64,000 nt of DNA from Athripsodes cinereus (GCA_947579605.1 OX388329.1:26182299-26246298); one strand, 5' to 3'; counted from the first letter of the stretch, positions 47,748-58,920 are shown. A program made the numbers and translations. Notes: generated by a model from the letters alone, not told the origin.

Positions 47748-48134
47748 GTTAGTAAATCTTTTATATATGCAATACATTTGTTTTTTAGTTAGGTACATAG
47801 ATTTTTAGATATATTTAAAATACAGTTACGGATATTCTAAAACATGCATAACCTATAGGTAATTTATTAGAATAGAATATTTCCTTTAGTATAAAGCCTA
47901 ACATACATTTGAACCTAGAATTTATTATTCCTATCAGCCTGTTCTTGTCCTCTCCTAATGAAAAACCTCCTCCATTGCTTTCCATTTTTTTCAATCCCAA
48001 GCTTTCAATTTTTGTACTCAATCAAGTCATTTTTACATCCTTATGGTTTCCTTCTCATGCTTTGGATATATTTTCTCGGTCTCAATAAAAAGATAATTGT
48101 CGCAGTAAAGGATAAATGAAATATATATTTTCAG

Positions 48135-48249
48135 ATTTGCGGGAGAGAAACTAACAGCTTATGGAGGTTACTTGAACTACACTATTCGCCACATTAGTTC
48201 TGCGGGATATGATTACTCAAACAACAGCCCAGATATTCAACTTATCAGT
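48135..48249 (+). CDS. trol: Perlecan exon 32: laminin IV domain 2
   Basis: Acceptor TATTTTCAG, donor GTAAGT, phase 2 in and 0 out. It encodes FAGEKLTAYGGYLNYTIRH and NNSPDIQLIS. Confidence 0.95.
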
Positions 48250-48422
48250 GTAAGTAAACAAAGAAATTAAAGGATAAATTAAAAAATTACCTTAATAAAT
48301 TTTTGATTTTCTGGATTTCTTAAACTTAAGTATTTCTAGCAATAGTTAATACAGATTAACCACATAAAACTTTTGATTCGTTAGCTTCTCTAAATAATAT
48401 ATCTTTATTTTTTAATTTTCAG

Positions 48423-48520
48423 AACAATGACATTGTATTAGCACATTTCAGTGGAGCTAAACCAGATCGTAATGGAATTGTCAGTGAATCAGTGCAACTT
48501 TTAGAACAGTATTGGCAGAG
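48423..48520 (+). CDS. trol: Perlecan exon 33: laminin IV domain 2
   Basis: Acceptor TAATTTTCAG, donor GTATAT, phase 0 in and 2 out. It encodes NNDIVLAHFSGAKPDRNG and SVQLLEQYWQ. Confidence 0.93.
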
Positions 48521-48676
48521 GTATATTTTTTTACTGTACAATAGTAAATTTCAATGTCCATACAATAGTATGTAAATATGAACATTCATTTTCCTTTTCT
48601 GATTTATCCGAGTATTGGGTAGAAGTCTTCAATATGTACTTTATTTTTGGGTTTTACATATATTTGCATTTTTCAG

Positions 48677-48913
48677 GGCTGATGGAATGGCAGCTGATCG
48701 TGAACATATGTTGATGACTCTTGCAAACTTGCAATCTGTTATAGTTAAGGCAACATACACTAGTGACACCCGCAGTGCTTCTTTGATCTCAGCCAGTTTA
48801 GATATTGCAGATGAACGTGGTGTTGGACCAAGAGCATCTCATGTTGAAGAATGTCAATGTCCTCAAGGATATTTGGGTACATCTTGTCAAGAATGTGCAC
48901 CGGGATATAAAAG
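48677..48913 (+). CDS. trol: Perlecan exon 34: end of laminin IV 2 and LE
   Basis: Acceptor TTTTTCAG, donor GTAAAC, phase 2-2. It encodes ADREHMLMTLANLQSVIVKA, ASLDIADERG and VEECQCPQGYLGTSCQECA. Confidence 0.95.
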
Positions 48914-49000
48914 GTAAACAAATTTATTTACAACTATTAATTGCATAACATAAAATGTCCCTTTAGAATATATTCTAATGTTGTTATTTTTTGTTTTCAG

Positions 49001-49091
49001 GACATTGGAGGGACTGTACCTTGGTTTCTGTTCGTTATGTAGTTGCAATGAACACTCTGATGAATGCCATCCAGAAACAGGCGATTGCTTG
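49001..49091 (+). CDS. trol: Perlecan exon 35: LE module
   Basis: Acceptor TTTGTTTTCAG, donor GTATAA, phase 2 in and 0 out. It encodes LYLGFCSLCSCNEHSDECHP and ETGDCL. Confidence 0.93.
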
Positions 49092-49576
49092 GTATAAATT
49101 TCAATATGTCTATGTATCTTTATCTACCACTCTTGAAAGGTCCTCTCAAAAATACAATAGAGTGTTGACTAACAGACTGTCCTTCAATAAGTGCATGCTA
49201 AGAAGAACATACCCAAAATTTTCTCTAGAGGGGGAGCAGCACATAATTTTTTTATGACAACTGTGTGTTTCTATCTTTTTGTCTCAGTTTTCACCACAAT
49301 TTGATATATACGGATTTAAGTAAAACATTAGAAGTTATCAAAATATGTTATGTAAAATTAGTACCACCAGCGGTAGATATTTAACTAAAAATGACTTTGT
49401 GAGAAATTTAAAAACATTCAACCTTCAAATCTTACCAACGGTGATGATATAAAAAATAAACTCGCCCTCTGTATATTGGTTACATCTTACTTAAATGTTT
49501 ACCTTTAATGTAATTGTTTCTAATCAATCTACAGTAAAGAATAAATAAATGTATACAAGTACTGTTTTATTTTTAG

Positions 49577-49698
49577 AATTGTCAACACAACACATATGGT
49601 CCTTCCTGTGAATACTGTTTACCTGGCTATAAAGGTAATGCTACCAATGGAACTCCAGGTGATTGCAGACCTGATTCAGAAGGCTTCATTGCCTGCAG
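49577..49698 (+). CDS. trol: Perlecan exon 36: LE module
   Basis: Acceptor TATTTTTAG, donor GTAAAA, phase 0 in and 2 out. It encodes NCQHNTYGPSCEYCLPGYKG and a Gly/Asn-rich C-x end (GDCRPDSEGFIAC). NAT and NGT triplets give possible N-glycosylation sites. Confidence 0.93.
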
Positions 49699-49969
49699 GT
49701 AAAATTTAAAAAGAATATCAATTGAAACGTATTATTTTGAATCGAAAATTTTCTATGCACCAGGAATATGTTTCAATATGTTGTGTGTATATTTATGATA
49801 GTATTAAGATTTTGAAATATTATTTATTTAAATAAACGGCTAATGTCTTGTACAAAAAAAATTTTACAAAAGTAAAAAATATACTCGTACATTTCACAAT
49901 TATGTTAAGTGGGTATGTAAAAATTTAAATATCAGAAAATATAAAACGCTTAATTTGGTTTGTTTTTAG

Positions 49970-50153
49970 GTGTGATGAGAGAGGTACAATGGAACCATTC
50001 TGTGATGGCCGTGACTCATCTTGTAGATGCAAACAGAATGTCGAAGGCGAAAGATGCGATAGATGTCGTCCGGGAACATACAAATTGTCCAAATCTGATA
50101 TCCTCGGTTGCACATCTTGTTACTGCTCAGGAGTTACGGAATCTTGCTCCGAG
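49970..50153 (+). CDS. trol: Perlecan exon 37: LE modules
   Basis: Acceptor TTTGTTTTTAG, donor GTTAGT, phase 2 in and 0 out. It encodes CDERGTMEPFCDG, CRCKQNVEGERCDRCRPGTY and GCTSCYCSGVTESCSE, leading into the third laminin IV domain. Confidence 0.94.
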
Positions 50154-50353
50154 GTTAGTGTCTCTATTTTATATTAAAAGTCATTCATTTTTGTGCATTG
50201 TCAATTTGTTCTAAGTCCGATATGATTTTAAAACATTTTTGAATCATATACAATCTGTGGACAGTTCCGCACTACTCTAAAGCCTAAAAATTGTATTTAA
50301 TACTTATAAAGGTGATTCCAGAAACATTTAATTTATTTTTAATTTGTTTTCAG

Positions 50354-50555
50354 GCTCAACATCTTTACAAGCAACAGATTCCAATTGGAATAATTGATGA
50401 TAGTCACGGCTTTGTCCTTTCAAGTCTCGATCGAGGAACTCTAATTGACTCTAACTTCCAATTGGACGTTCCAATGAATCAAATCAGCTACAACTTCGGA
50501 GGAGGAAGAAATAGAGTTGATAGACTCTTCTGGTCTTTACCAAATGCTTTCACAG
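50354..50555 (+). CDS. trol: Perlecan exon 38: start of laminin IV domain 3
   Basis: Acceptor TTGTTTTCAG, donor GTAATG, phase 0 in and 1 out. It encodes LYKQQIPIGIIDDSHGF, LDVPMNQISYNF and RLFWSLPNAFT. Confidence 0.94.
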
Positions 50556-50761
50556 GTAATGCCATATCTAAAATTTGTTCATTTATTATTATTTTATTTT
50601 CCCAACAATATGTAGATCCCCCACCCACAAATAAGACATTTTTAACTTTTCACTTCCTACACAATAGTATTGTTTGTCAATGTCTTACCCTTAATGATCA
50701 GGCGCAGTATTTCATATTTTTGAAATTTTTTTGCTTTAAATATATGTAATTTTTTTTTCAG

Positions 50762-50925
50762 GAAACAAATTGACATCTTATGGTGGAAATATTACCATTA
50801 CCCAAAAATTCGACTCTGCCAATGGATATGAAGCATCGTCAGATGACATTGATATAGTAATTGTTGGCAGAAGGGAATCTGTTTACTGGAAAAATCCAAG
50901 AAGACTAATGTCTGGAATACCATCG
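50762..50925 (+). CDS. trol: Perlecan exon 39: laminin IV domain 3
   Basis: Acceptor TTTTTTTTCAG, donor GTAACT, phase 1 in and 0 out. It encodes NKLTSYGGNITITQKF and IDIVIVGRRESVYWKNPRR. Confidence 0.94.
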
Positions 50926-51057
50926 GTAACTCTACTGACATTTTTATACAAGTTTGATACCAAACTGCACATTTGGTTTTATGATGTATTAAAATGTATT
51001 TTGTACAAATCATTAGATTGCCGGTATTAAAAAATAAATGTATTTTTTTCTTTCTAG

Positions 51058-51282
51058 ACTTACTCAGTACAACTGAATGAGAACTTATGGTATACCTTGA
51101 GTTCCGGAGAAGCACCAAGACCAATATCTCACCATGCCTTTATGGACATTCTTGCCGATATCCAACTCATTTTGGTAAGAGCAGCTCTATCACCATACGT
51201 CACACAATCATCCATTGGTGATGTTGCTATGGATATTGCCGTACCTGGAGAAACTGGACAATCAATAGCCGAAAACATTGAG
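51058..51282 (+). CDS. trol: Perlecan exon 40: end of laminin IV domain 3
   Basis: Acceptor TTTCTTTCTAG, donor GTAAAT, phase 0-0, 225 nt. It encodes NENLWYTLSSGEAPRPISHH, FMDILADIQLILVRA and DVAMDIAVPG. Confidence 0.95.
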
Positions 51283-51519
51283 GTAAATTAAAATATTTAT
51301 ACTTTTTTTATTATTTAAATTACTTATTAGTATTTAGATTATATTCAACTTCATCAAATAACATATAGTGATACTATTTGGATTCTACTGAAGTCTTTTA
51401 ATTTAAAATAAGTAATATTTTTATCTCAGTTCGAATAGATTCAGATATATTTGGGATTCCCTGTGTAGATATAATGTTATCAAAGAAAGGTAATAATATG
51501 CTGAAAGTAGAATAGAAGT

Positions 51520-51600
51520 TGAGTAAACACGGTAGAGATTCGAACCCTGGATCTCTCAGTTTTAAGTCCAAAACTATCATTATGCTACTAACAACCTTTA
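51520..51600 (-). other. tRNA-like (SINE or tRNA pseudogene) sequence
   Basis: On the minus strand TAGCATAATGATAG and CCAGGGTTCGAATCTC resemble A and B boxes at about the right spacing, but I cannot fold a convincing acceptor stem. Probably a SINE head fragment. A similar B-box-like block is at 15900-15925. Confidence 0.4.
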
Positions 51601-51640
51601 AAATATCTGACTTATTGAAATAATTTTTGGTATACTTCAG

Positions 51641-51833
51641 CTCTGTCGCTGCCCACTTGGCTACAGTGGTACAAGTTGTGAAGCTTGTTCATCAGGCTAT
51701 TATAGAACCAGTGCCGGATCATGTGCTAAATGTCCATGTTCAGGAAGGGAAGAAGCTTGCAGACTGGGCCAAAGACAGAGTGTCATTTGTGATTGCAGAC
51801 CAGGATATACAGGATACGACTGCTCATCTATTG
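51641..51833 (+). CDS. trol: Perlecan exon 41: last LE modules
   Basis: Acceptor TATACTTCAG, donor GTAATC, phase 0 in and 1 out. It encodes LCRCPLGYSGTSCEACSSGY, CAKCPCSGREEAC and CDCRPGYTGYDCSSI. It closes the laminin-like region. Confidence 0.95.
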
Positions 51834-51953
51834 GTAATCTATAACAATTTGGACATTTTGAATTATTGTCAACCAAATACACAATAGATATCTGGGGTCA
51901 ACTGAGCTTATTGCTGTAATCAATAACTGTTAACATTTTGTTTGATATTTTAG

Positions 51954-52295
51954 ATTATGGAAACTCAACTGAAGCACCTCCAGTCACATATCCTCCAACT
52001 CAACCTCCCACACCATCAATTCGAGTTATTATCTCTGCACCAACTATCGAGAACAAACCTGTGGGTGGCAGCGTTCAATTCATTTGTACAGCCAGGAGTG
52101 TTTATTCATCAGCACCTATCAGAGTATCATGGAGTAAAGAAGGTGGTTCACTTCCACTTGGTAGAACTATTGAAGATTCCAGTAGAGGACTATTGGCAAT
52201 CAGAGATCTCAAAGTTACCGATTCAGGAACTTACATTTGTCAAGCTTCTGATGGCACATCTACTGGATATGATAGAGCCTCCCTTACTGTACCAA
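51954..52295 (+). CDS. trol: Perlecan exon 42: Pro/Thr linker and Ig domain 3
   Basis: Acceptor TTGATATTTTAG, donor GTTAGT, phase 1-1, 342 nt. A linker (STEAPPVTYPPTQPPTPS) leads into a complete single-exon Ig: VGGSVQFICTARS, IRVSWSKEGG and VTDSGTYICQASDG. Confidence 0.95.
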
Positions 52296-52446
52296 GTTAG
52301 TATTAAAAAAACAATTATGTATCTCACTACTAACCTAACCCTAAATGCTTTTTAATTTAAATTGTTGATTACCAAATGTTTAAAAACTCGCAATTTATTG
52401 ATTTGAATTAATAACTTCTATGGATTTATTTGTAATCAATGTACAG

Positions 52447-52680
52447 TAGCGGCGCACAGACAGCTGGATGCGAACGTCAAACATCAATCATCAAGCAAAA
52501 ATATTAAATCTTTAAACGACAATTCGGAGCATTCTCCGAAGAAATATTTGAATGTAACAAAGGCATTCATTCAAATGTTTTTTCAGAGAATGCTCCGAAT
52601 TGTCACTGAACGAAAGATTTAAGGTTTTTCCTTGACGATTGATGATTGACATTCGCATCCAGCTGTCTGTACGCCACCAT
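52447..52680. mobile_element. Foldback MITE with CAGCTG-containing TIRs
   Basis: The left end CGCACAGACAGCTGGATGCG and the right end CGCATCCAGCTGTCTGT are inverted; inner arms (TTCGGAGCATTCTC and GAGAATGCTCCGAA) are also complementary. A related end is at 58388-58416. Confidence 0.78.
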
Positions 52681-52707
52681 TAAAGAATGAATAAAAATAA
52701 ATAAGTT

Positions 52708-53327
52708 AGGCCCGTAATTACAATCAGTAGCTTATCGTGGAGCTTTGGTGAGGAGGCTTAAAAGTTAAGTCGAGCTTACTGCTCACACGAGAATTTCAAT
52801 AAATATTCGACTGCGACTTGACTAAGCCGCAAATATGGTTAAGTTGGTAGCCCCACTAGTTGTTTTATTGTGATTTTGCCTATGCATTAACCTCACATCT
52901 GTCATGTTAACGGAGACGCGCGCCATTTTTCGTGATTTTGTTTTGATTTCGTGAACGCTCTTGGATTTTTTCGTTACCGACGAAACAGGGTCAGTAACGA
53001 AAAAATCCAAATAGAAGCGCAAATGAAACAACCTTAGCAACAACAAACAAAAAGCGTAATAATGGCGCGAACATACGACATTAACGTCAGTTTGTTCTTA
53101 TTATAACTAGTGGCGTCTCCTGGTGATGAAAAAATTAACTGAGTTTAAGCGAGCTTAACGTTGTTGAGGACACCCCCGGGTATTCTTTAACTTAAGGAGT
53201 AGGTTAAGCCGCAAATTCGTGCTAAGGAGACATTGTTATTCGCGTAATTTTGGTAAGCAAAGCTTTATGTGTTCCTTAATGTTAAGGAGGATCTTAAGCC
53301 TGCATTTTAATTTTGGGCCTTAGTTAG
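52708..53327. mobile_element. Possible TIR element with internal hairpin
   Basis: TTAGGCCCG near the left and GGGCCTTAG near the right are weakly inverted ends. Inside, TTGGATTTTTTCGTTAC (52961-52977) and its exact complement (52994-53010) form a 17-bp hairpin. GC content is higher than in the surrounding intron. Confidence 0.4.
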
Positions 53328-53628
53328 CAACTGAAAGATTTAAACCTGAGATATTTTAATTCAATGCCTGAAACTCTATTATCATGCAACTCTCCACCTG
53401 ATAGAAGTGAATTTGTTTTAACATAATATAAATAATATTTTTTTATTTATATATGTAGATATCACATCCATTTTAGATGATTCTGCCACATTTTTTGTCC
53501 GAAAATGTCATTATTCTGAAGAAAAATAATCATATACTTTGTATTTTAGTACTAATTACTTATTTGTACTACATGGTAGAAATTTATTTAGTTAATAATT
53601 AAATTTTTCTGTTCAATTAATGCCACAG

Positions 53629-53658
53629 TATTCCCGGATCATGTGATTTATGCACCAG
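53629..53658 (+). CDS. trol: Perlecan 30-nt cassette exon (candidate)
   Basis: Between ATGCCACAG and GTAATG, phase 1-1, exactly ten codons; the full codons read FPDHVIYAP and the split codon becomes Ile with exon 42. Exon 42 also joins exon 43 directly in frame, so this may be an alternative linker between Ig 3 and Ig 4. Supported by splice sites and phase only. Confidence 0.6.
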
Positions 53659-54059
53659 GTAATGCATTTAATAGAAAATCATTAAAATATAATTATTATC
53701 ATAAACCCCACTCTCTTATTATCTTAATAATGTCAAATATTATCCTTTGTCAACTTTAAAGTTCAAGCCAATAATTCCAAACTTTAATATTCTAAGATTT
53801 GGCATATGCATGTCAATGATCGACATAAACTACAAACCAAATGAAACTGATAAAAAAAATCAGTTGGCCTAAAGGACTGTACATGCATTTGTATTATATG
53901 CACTTCCAATTATATTGTGAATTTTGCAAATTCGTTGTATTGATATTAGTATTACTCTTAAATTTTTCCTATATTTCAAATATATGGAAGTTCCCACACT
54001 TTTGCAATAAGTGGTCGGTAAGTTTCTCAATATTTTATTTATATTTTAATCATTTACAG

Positions 54060-54471
54060 GCAACCAAATGGTTCCACCACAAATAACACTCAGTCCCCCC
54101 ATGATTGAAGTCTACGAAGGCGAACCAATTGAGATAAGATGTCAAGTAACTGGATCTCCGACACCTACATTAACATGGGCTAAAGTAAACAGACGCACAA
54201 TGAACGCTCAACATACATTTACTGAAGGAATATTCAGAATCAGTTCAGCAAGACCTTCAGATCAAGGAGACTACAGATGCTTTGCAACTAATCCTTATGG
54301 ACAAGATTCTAAAGTTGCCGTTGTGTATGTTAATCCACGTTCTGAGGGCCCAGCTAGACCACCTGTGCTTAGTGTCAATCCATCTCAACCCGTTATTCGT
54401 GAAGGAGATTCTCTTACTATTGTTTGCTCTGCAGATCATAGTGTACCACCAAACTTCATTAAATGGACTCG
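54060..54471 (+). CDS. trol: Perlecan exon 43: Ig domain 4 and first half of Ig 5
   Basis: Acceptor CATTTACAG, donor GTATGT, phase 1 in and 2 out, 412 nt. Ig 4: IEVYEGEPIEIRCQVTG, PTLTWAK and PSDQGDYRCFATNPYG. Ig 5 starts PVIREGDSLTIVCSAD and IKWTR. Confidence 0.95.
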
Positions 54472-54539
54472 GTATGTTTCATTTTCTGCATCAATCATGT
54501 TCATCTTTAATAATCTCTGTCAGTCTATGCACACGTAAA

Positions 54540-55590
54540 AAAATGATAGTCAAATATCATTCCTAGTTAGTGAAAATATTCATATAAATGCAATACAAAA
54601 CGGCTCTTATTTAAGTGATCATCAAAAATATACCAAAATCGTCACCAAATAATTCAATATGATCGCCAAAATAGTAGATTGATCATCAAATCGTGATCCT
54701 CAAATATTTCTAAATTGAACCCTAAAAAATAAAATATTGCCACCAAATAATTCAATATGATCGCCAAAATAGTAGATTGATCATCAAATCGTGATCCTCA
54801 AATATTTCTAAATTGAATCCAAAACAATGAAACATTCGCCGGCAAAAATAAAATCTGATTTTAATATAAATTTCCTACAGTTTTGTACATATAACTTTTT
54901 CTATGGAAAAAAATACTCGACATCGGGTACGTGGCCAATTTATATTCGAACTAGATTTTAATTTTGCCGGCAAAAATAAAATCTAGTTCGAATATAAATT
55001 TATTTTCATAATTCACTCGATTGCGGGTGCATTGCCGTAAAATGAAATAAGAAGAAGAAGAATATAAATTTACTTAAGTTTCGTACATATTACTTTTTTA
55101 TGGGAAAAAAAATACTCGACAACGGGTGGGGCCGAAAGAAAAAAGTTTTTTTTCCAAAAACTTGACCAAAAAATAACTAGGTACTAAAATATTCAAATAT
55201 TATTATTGTAGTCGTGGATAGTGAAATAATAAAAAGGGTCATGTCATTTTAAGCATTCTTAAAATATCACGATAGTGAAGAAAGAGACTTTTTAATGAAT
55301 TTACTTAAATATTATGAACGATTTTTGTTATTATTATTACAACTTATAATGAAAAGATTTGGCGATCAATCTACTATTTTGGCAATCAATCTATTTATTT
55401 TATGGTCAAATGTATTTTTTGGTGGTCATACCGAAATATTTTGATGATCGGAATATGAAATATTTGATGGTATTGTTTTGGTGTTAATTTTACTTTTTTG
55501 ATTATCGTTTTATTTTTCTGATGGTCGGTGACTAGGATCAAAAAGATTATTTGATGATCATTTATATAATACCGATACAAAACTAGAAAA
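54540..55590. mobile_element. Large foldback repeat element
   Basis: The left part has two tandem copies of about 90 bp (CAAATAATTCAATATGATCG, from about 54645 and 54738) rich in GATCATCAAA; the right part (55355-55590) carries the complementary TTTGATGATCATT, GATCAATCTACTATTTTGGC. The centre has a 64-bp near-perfect palindrome (54937-55000, one mismatch) around GCCGGC, and a second inner repeat (GGAAAAAAATACTCGACA). Non-coding. Confidence 0.75.
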
Positions 55591-55668
55591 AAGTATGTTA
55601 TTTTAATTGAAGATTTTTTTATTACATGTACCTATTATTTTATTGACTTCTGTATTTTTTTCTTTTAG

Positions 55669-55957
55669 TGAGGATGGCTTCCTACCACCAAACTTCAGAT
55701 CTCAGAATGGTCAACTTTGGATGGACTCTGTTCGTAATGAAGATGCTGGAGTTTACCTTTGTTCAGCTGATCAATTCCCATCTCGCGTCATTCCTGCTAA
55801 TGTTGTTATCACAGTACAAAGAATTCCACAACAACCACCTGTATCATCTGGATCAGTTACTGTAGATAATAGCCGAGTGATAATTCCTGAAGGACAAAGT
55901 TTCACAATCAAGTGTACTCCTAGAGGTAGCCCTCTACCAATCATCAAATGGACTAAG
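55669..55957 (+). CDS. trol: Perlecan exon 44: end of Ig 5 and first half of Ig 6
   Basis: Acceptor TTTTCTTTTAG, donor GTATAA, phase 2 in and 0 out. It encodes LWMDSVRNEDAGVYLCSADQ, then VIIPEGQSFTIKCTPRG and IIKWTK. Confidence 0.95.
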
Positions 55958-56234
55958 GTATAATAAAACAAACACATAAGTAAAGAATAAGAAAAATTGT
56001 TAGATGCATCATAAGCATTGTGACTGAAATGATTATAAGTTAATCAAAATTGATTGTCCAGAAGATACTTTTGTGGTTTTAGTTAACTTTGACACACCGG
56101 GATATTAGAATTTCAAGTTGGTGTTTTATGAAACTGGGCGATCAAGATCGTATTGAAACACATTTCACATATAATTTATAATTGTTTTACTCGCATTCAC
56201 AAAATAATAAAATCTATTTTTGCCAATTTTCCAG

Positions 56235-56388
56235 GAAGGATCAGAGTTTGAACCAGGCGTAACACAGCGTGGAAATGCTCTCGTATTCAATCAAGCGAAA
56301 ATGTCTGATAGAGGAGCTTATTACTGCTTAGGAAATTCAGTAGATGGAGTACCTATTGCACAGGGCATTGTATATGTTGACATTGAAC
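56235..56388 (+). CDS. trol: Perlecan exon 45: end of Ig domain 6
   Basis: Acceptor ATTTTCCAG, donor GTAAGT, phase 0 in and 1 out. It encodes LVFNQAKMSDRGAYYCLGNS and IAQGIVYVDIE. Confidence 0.94.
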
Positions 56389-56691
56389 GTAAGTATTTGA
56401 AACTTTCTTCTTTCTTTTGCCTACAATCAATTGGATTGGTCTGTAACAAGCCTGATTTTTTTCTCCATTTCTCGCTCTCTCCTGTCAGACTTTCCATTAC
56501 ATGTATGCACTACAGAGGATATCCTCCACCACTCAATCCGTATGCCCTCCGTGTCTGATGTTGTGCCCGATCCAGTTTGTTGTTAGCTAAATTTTAAAGA
56601 GTTGTCTTCTTTGTGATGGTTGTTATGATTCTTTCCATACCTAATTGAAGAAAAATGTTTGTGCTATTGTGGCTCAAATGAGTTCTACCTA

Positions 56692-57086
56692 AATATGTAC
56701 TAGTGATGTAACGAATGTGTGATTTTGGATATTCGCGAATGCGAATATTTGTTGCCGACATTCGCGAATAGCGAATATTGACTTGCTTAGATTTCTACAA
56801 TATTGTTCAATCATTAAAATTTCTACCCCCCCATTGCCGAATTTTCAAAATGGTATAGGAATTTAAAATATTTCAAAACTCCTCGGTTTTCTTAAAGAAT
56901 AATTTTTTGCAGTACCTTTTTCTATAATGTACTGGGTAAGTATCTGGTACTTTTACCGAATATCCGATACTTTATTACCAAAATAATATTCGCAAAACAT
57001 TCGCATATTTCTATGCGAATACTTTGAAATATGCGAATATTCGCGAATGCGAATACGAATATTCGTTACATCACCAATATGTACTA
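56692..57086. mobile_element. TIR element with 11-bp direct flanks and ATTCGCGAAT repeats
   Basis: GTGATGTAACGAAT (56703-56716) and its exact complement (57061-57074) are the ends. The direct repeat AATATGTACTA flanks it on both sides (56692-56702 and 57076-57086). The interior is rich in TATTCGCGAATGCGAATA words. No coding capacity. Confidence 0.8.
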
Positions 57087-57327
57087 TTCCATTCTATGCC
57101 CTTACGCTCCATCCACTCTGGGATGAGATAATTTGGATTATCGAAAACGTTGTAGTTGATTTAACAGTTCTTTATTTGGAGATCGTGGAAGTTTGGTAAA
57201 AATTGCAGTGTATGAAGGAACAAGCAAAGGCACTAAAAACACTGGATAATATAGATTTGTGCCATATTTTGGAAAATGTGAAATGCAAGGATCATGAATA
57301 CGCTTCTAATTTGAATAATGGTTGTAG

Positions 57328-57508
57328 GTCGTGAGGTACCAGAAGTTATAGTCTGGCCCGAAGGAGTACAAACAGTGAGACCTGGAGGCAGTGCAAGGTT
57401 ACAGTGTCGCGTTATGAAGGGAGCACCAGATCCAATTGTCACATGGTCCAGACCATCTGGAAGACCTCTTACTGGCGACACTCATCTTATGCCTGATGGC
57501 ATCCTGAG
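57328..57508 (+). CDS. trol: Perlecan exon 46: first half of Ig domain 7
   Basis: Acceptor ATGGTTGTAG, donor GTATGT, phase 1 in and 2 out. It encodes VIVWPEGVQTVRPGGSARLQ, CRVMKG, PIVTWSRPSG and LMPDGILR. The F-strand cysteine is missing, so at least one more exon beyond the window completes this Ig. Confidence 0.94.
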
Positions 57509-58160
57509 GTATGTAAAAATATATAATTTTAATGAGTGAGAATACTCAAAGAGAAACGATTTGTAAATAGCATCAAATATATTGGGGACGAAGAATGTTT
57601 ATATGAATTTACCATAATGTGAATTTTTTGACATTTTTTTACCATTCATGATATTGCTGTCAAACACAGTGTACTGTGAAAGTGAATTATCCATCTGTAT
57701 GTTTCCTGACTACCATAATGACCCTTTTTCACAATAAACTGTTAGTATTAGTGTGCAGAAATGTTAAAAGAATACATAGCTCAATTTGCATAAAATTACT
57801 CTAAATAAAATAAAATTGTTTCTATTCCGTATTTTTAAAGGAATGTTTAAAATACTAAAGAATGAATAAATGAAAATTTCATACAGTTTATCTTAATTCA
57901 AAGTAAAAGACATTTTATGTGCAAAATAATTTATTAAAAACAAACTGTGCAAATACAAAATAATAATTAAGCAATTAATGGAATAAATTTAAAACTGTGT
58001 AGGTACAGTTAAAACACAATGATTAAACTTAAAATAAATAATGAGATAAAAGTTAAAACTCTGATTTAGTATGTTCAATATTTTCTAATAATGCCACTCT
58101 AATATTATGTTAATTTTATTCAATATTATATTACAATTGGTAATCAATAAGACATCTCGA

Positions 58161-58416
58161 TTGGAGAACCATATTTACGCAATGTAACATTGTGCGAAAT
58201 CTAGTCGAAAGAAGTGAGAAAGGCGTCCTACGTTTGCAAATTGGGACTAGTCTGTCTTAAGTAATCACTTTCAGTGTCCATGAACAATGTTCACTAGAGC
58301 CGATTTGTAAACTTTGGAATGCCTTTCTCACATTTCCTGATTAGATTTTGCACAATGTAACATTGTGTAAACATAGTTCTCCAATGGCGTTCACATCCAG
58401 CTGTCTGTACACCGCA
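58161..58416. mobile_element. Foldback MITE plus an abutting TIR end
   Basis: Arms 58161-58202 (starting TTGGAGAACC, with AATGTAACATTGTGCG) and 58342-58384 are inverted with few mismatches. It abuts 58388-58416, TTCACATCCAGCTGTCTGTA, which matches one end of the MITE at 52447-52680. Confidence 0.7.
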
Positions 58417-58804
58417 ATTCGAGATGGGTGATTAGCTTAAAAAAATAAAAAAAATAGTAAATATTCTAAACACAATAAGTAATGTCCATAACTGAAACAT
58501 CAAAAATTTTCTTCAACAGTTCACATAAATTAATTGCAATCAAACAGAATATAAACTCTTTTATATTTACAACAATACAAATCTAATAAAAATTTAATTA
58601 GAAATGAAATAAACAAGAAAAGTCATCAAATCAACAAATTATTACCAATTTATTACAAAAATGAAATATTCACCAAAAATAAATAATTTTATATACGAAA
58701 TAAACTATTTTAGATTTAAAACATAGGTACCCAAGACTTAAATAAATTTGTATCAAATAAATTAACTTATATCTATTGTTTTTTATGTTTTTTTCATTCT
58801 TAAG

Positions 58805-58920
58805 TGCTGTTAAACTGTTACTGTTAAAACTTAATAATTTATACAAATTTTTAACTGTTAAAACTTAATAATTTATACAAATTTTTAACTGTTAAAACTT
58901 AATAATTTATACAAATTTTT
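58805..58920. repeat. Short tandem repeat, about three 36-bp units
   Basis: AACTGTTAAAACTTAATAAT and TTATACAAATTTTT recur three times in register with almost no changes. Confidence 0.8.

Larger units (their letters stand above)
3793..57508 (+). other. trol: Perlecan (trol) gene locus, internal part of the gene
   Basis: This span holds all perlecan exons I can see. The product is a secreted basement-membrane proteoglycan core protein that binds other matrix proteins and growth factors. The domain order LDLa array, Ig, LDLa, Ig, laminin IV/LE repeats, Ig array is diagnostic for perlecan; UNC-52 and vertebrate HSPG2 have far fewer LDLa modules, whereas insect Trol has a long array. The first visible exon starts in phase 1 and the last ends in phase 2 in mid-Ig, so the gene continues both ways; no start codon, signal peptide or stop is in the window. 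Introns of a few hundred bases that are not listed separately hold nothing I recognise. Exon limits come from AG/GT sites, phase continuity and domain integrity, not from transcripts. Confidence 0.95.

Noticed and set aside
57509..57541. Alternative perlecan terminus by read-through after exon 46 (stop about 10 codons on)
   Set aside because: It would truncate Ig 7 before its second cysteine; the GTATGT donor is strong, so continuation is far more likely.
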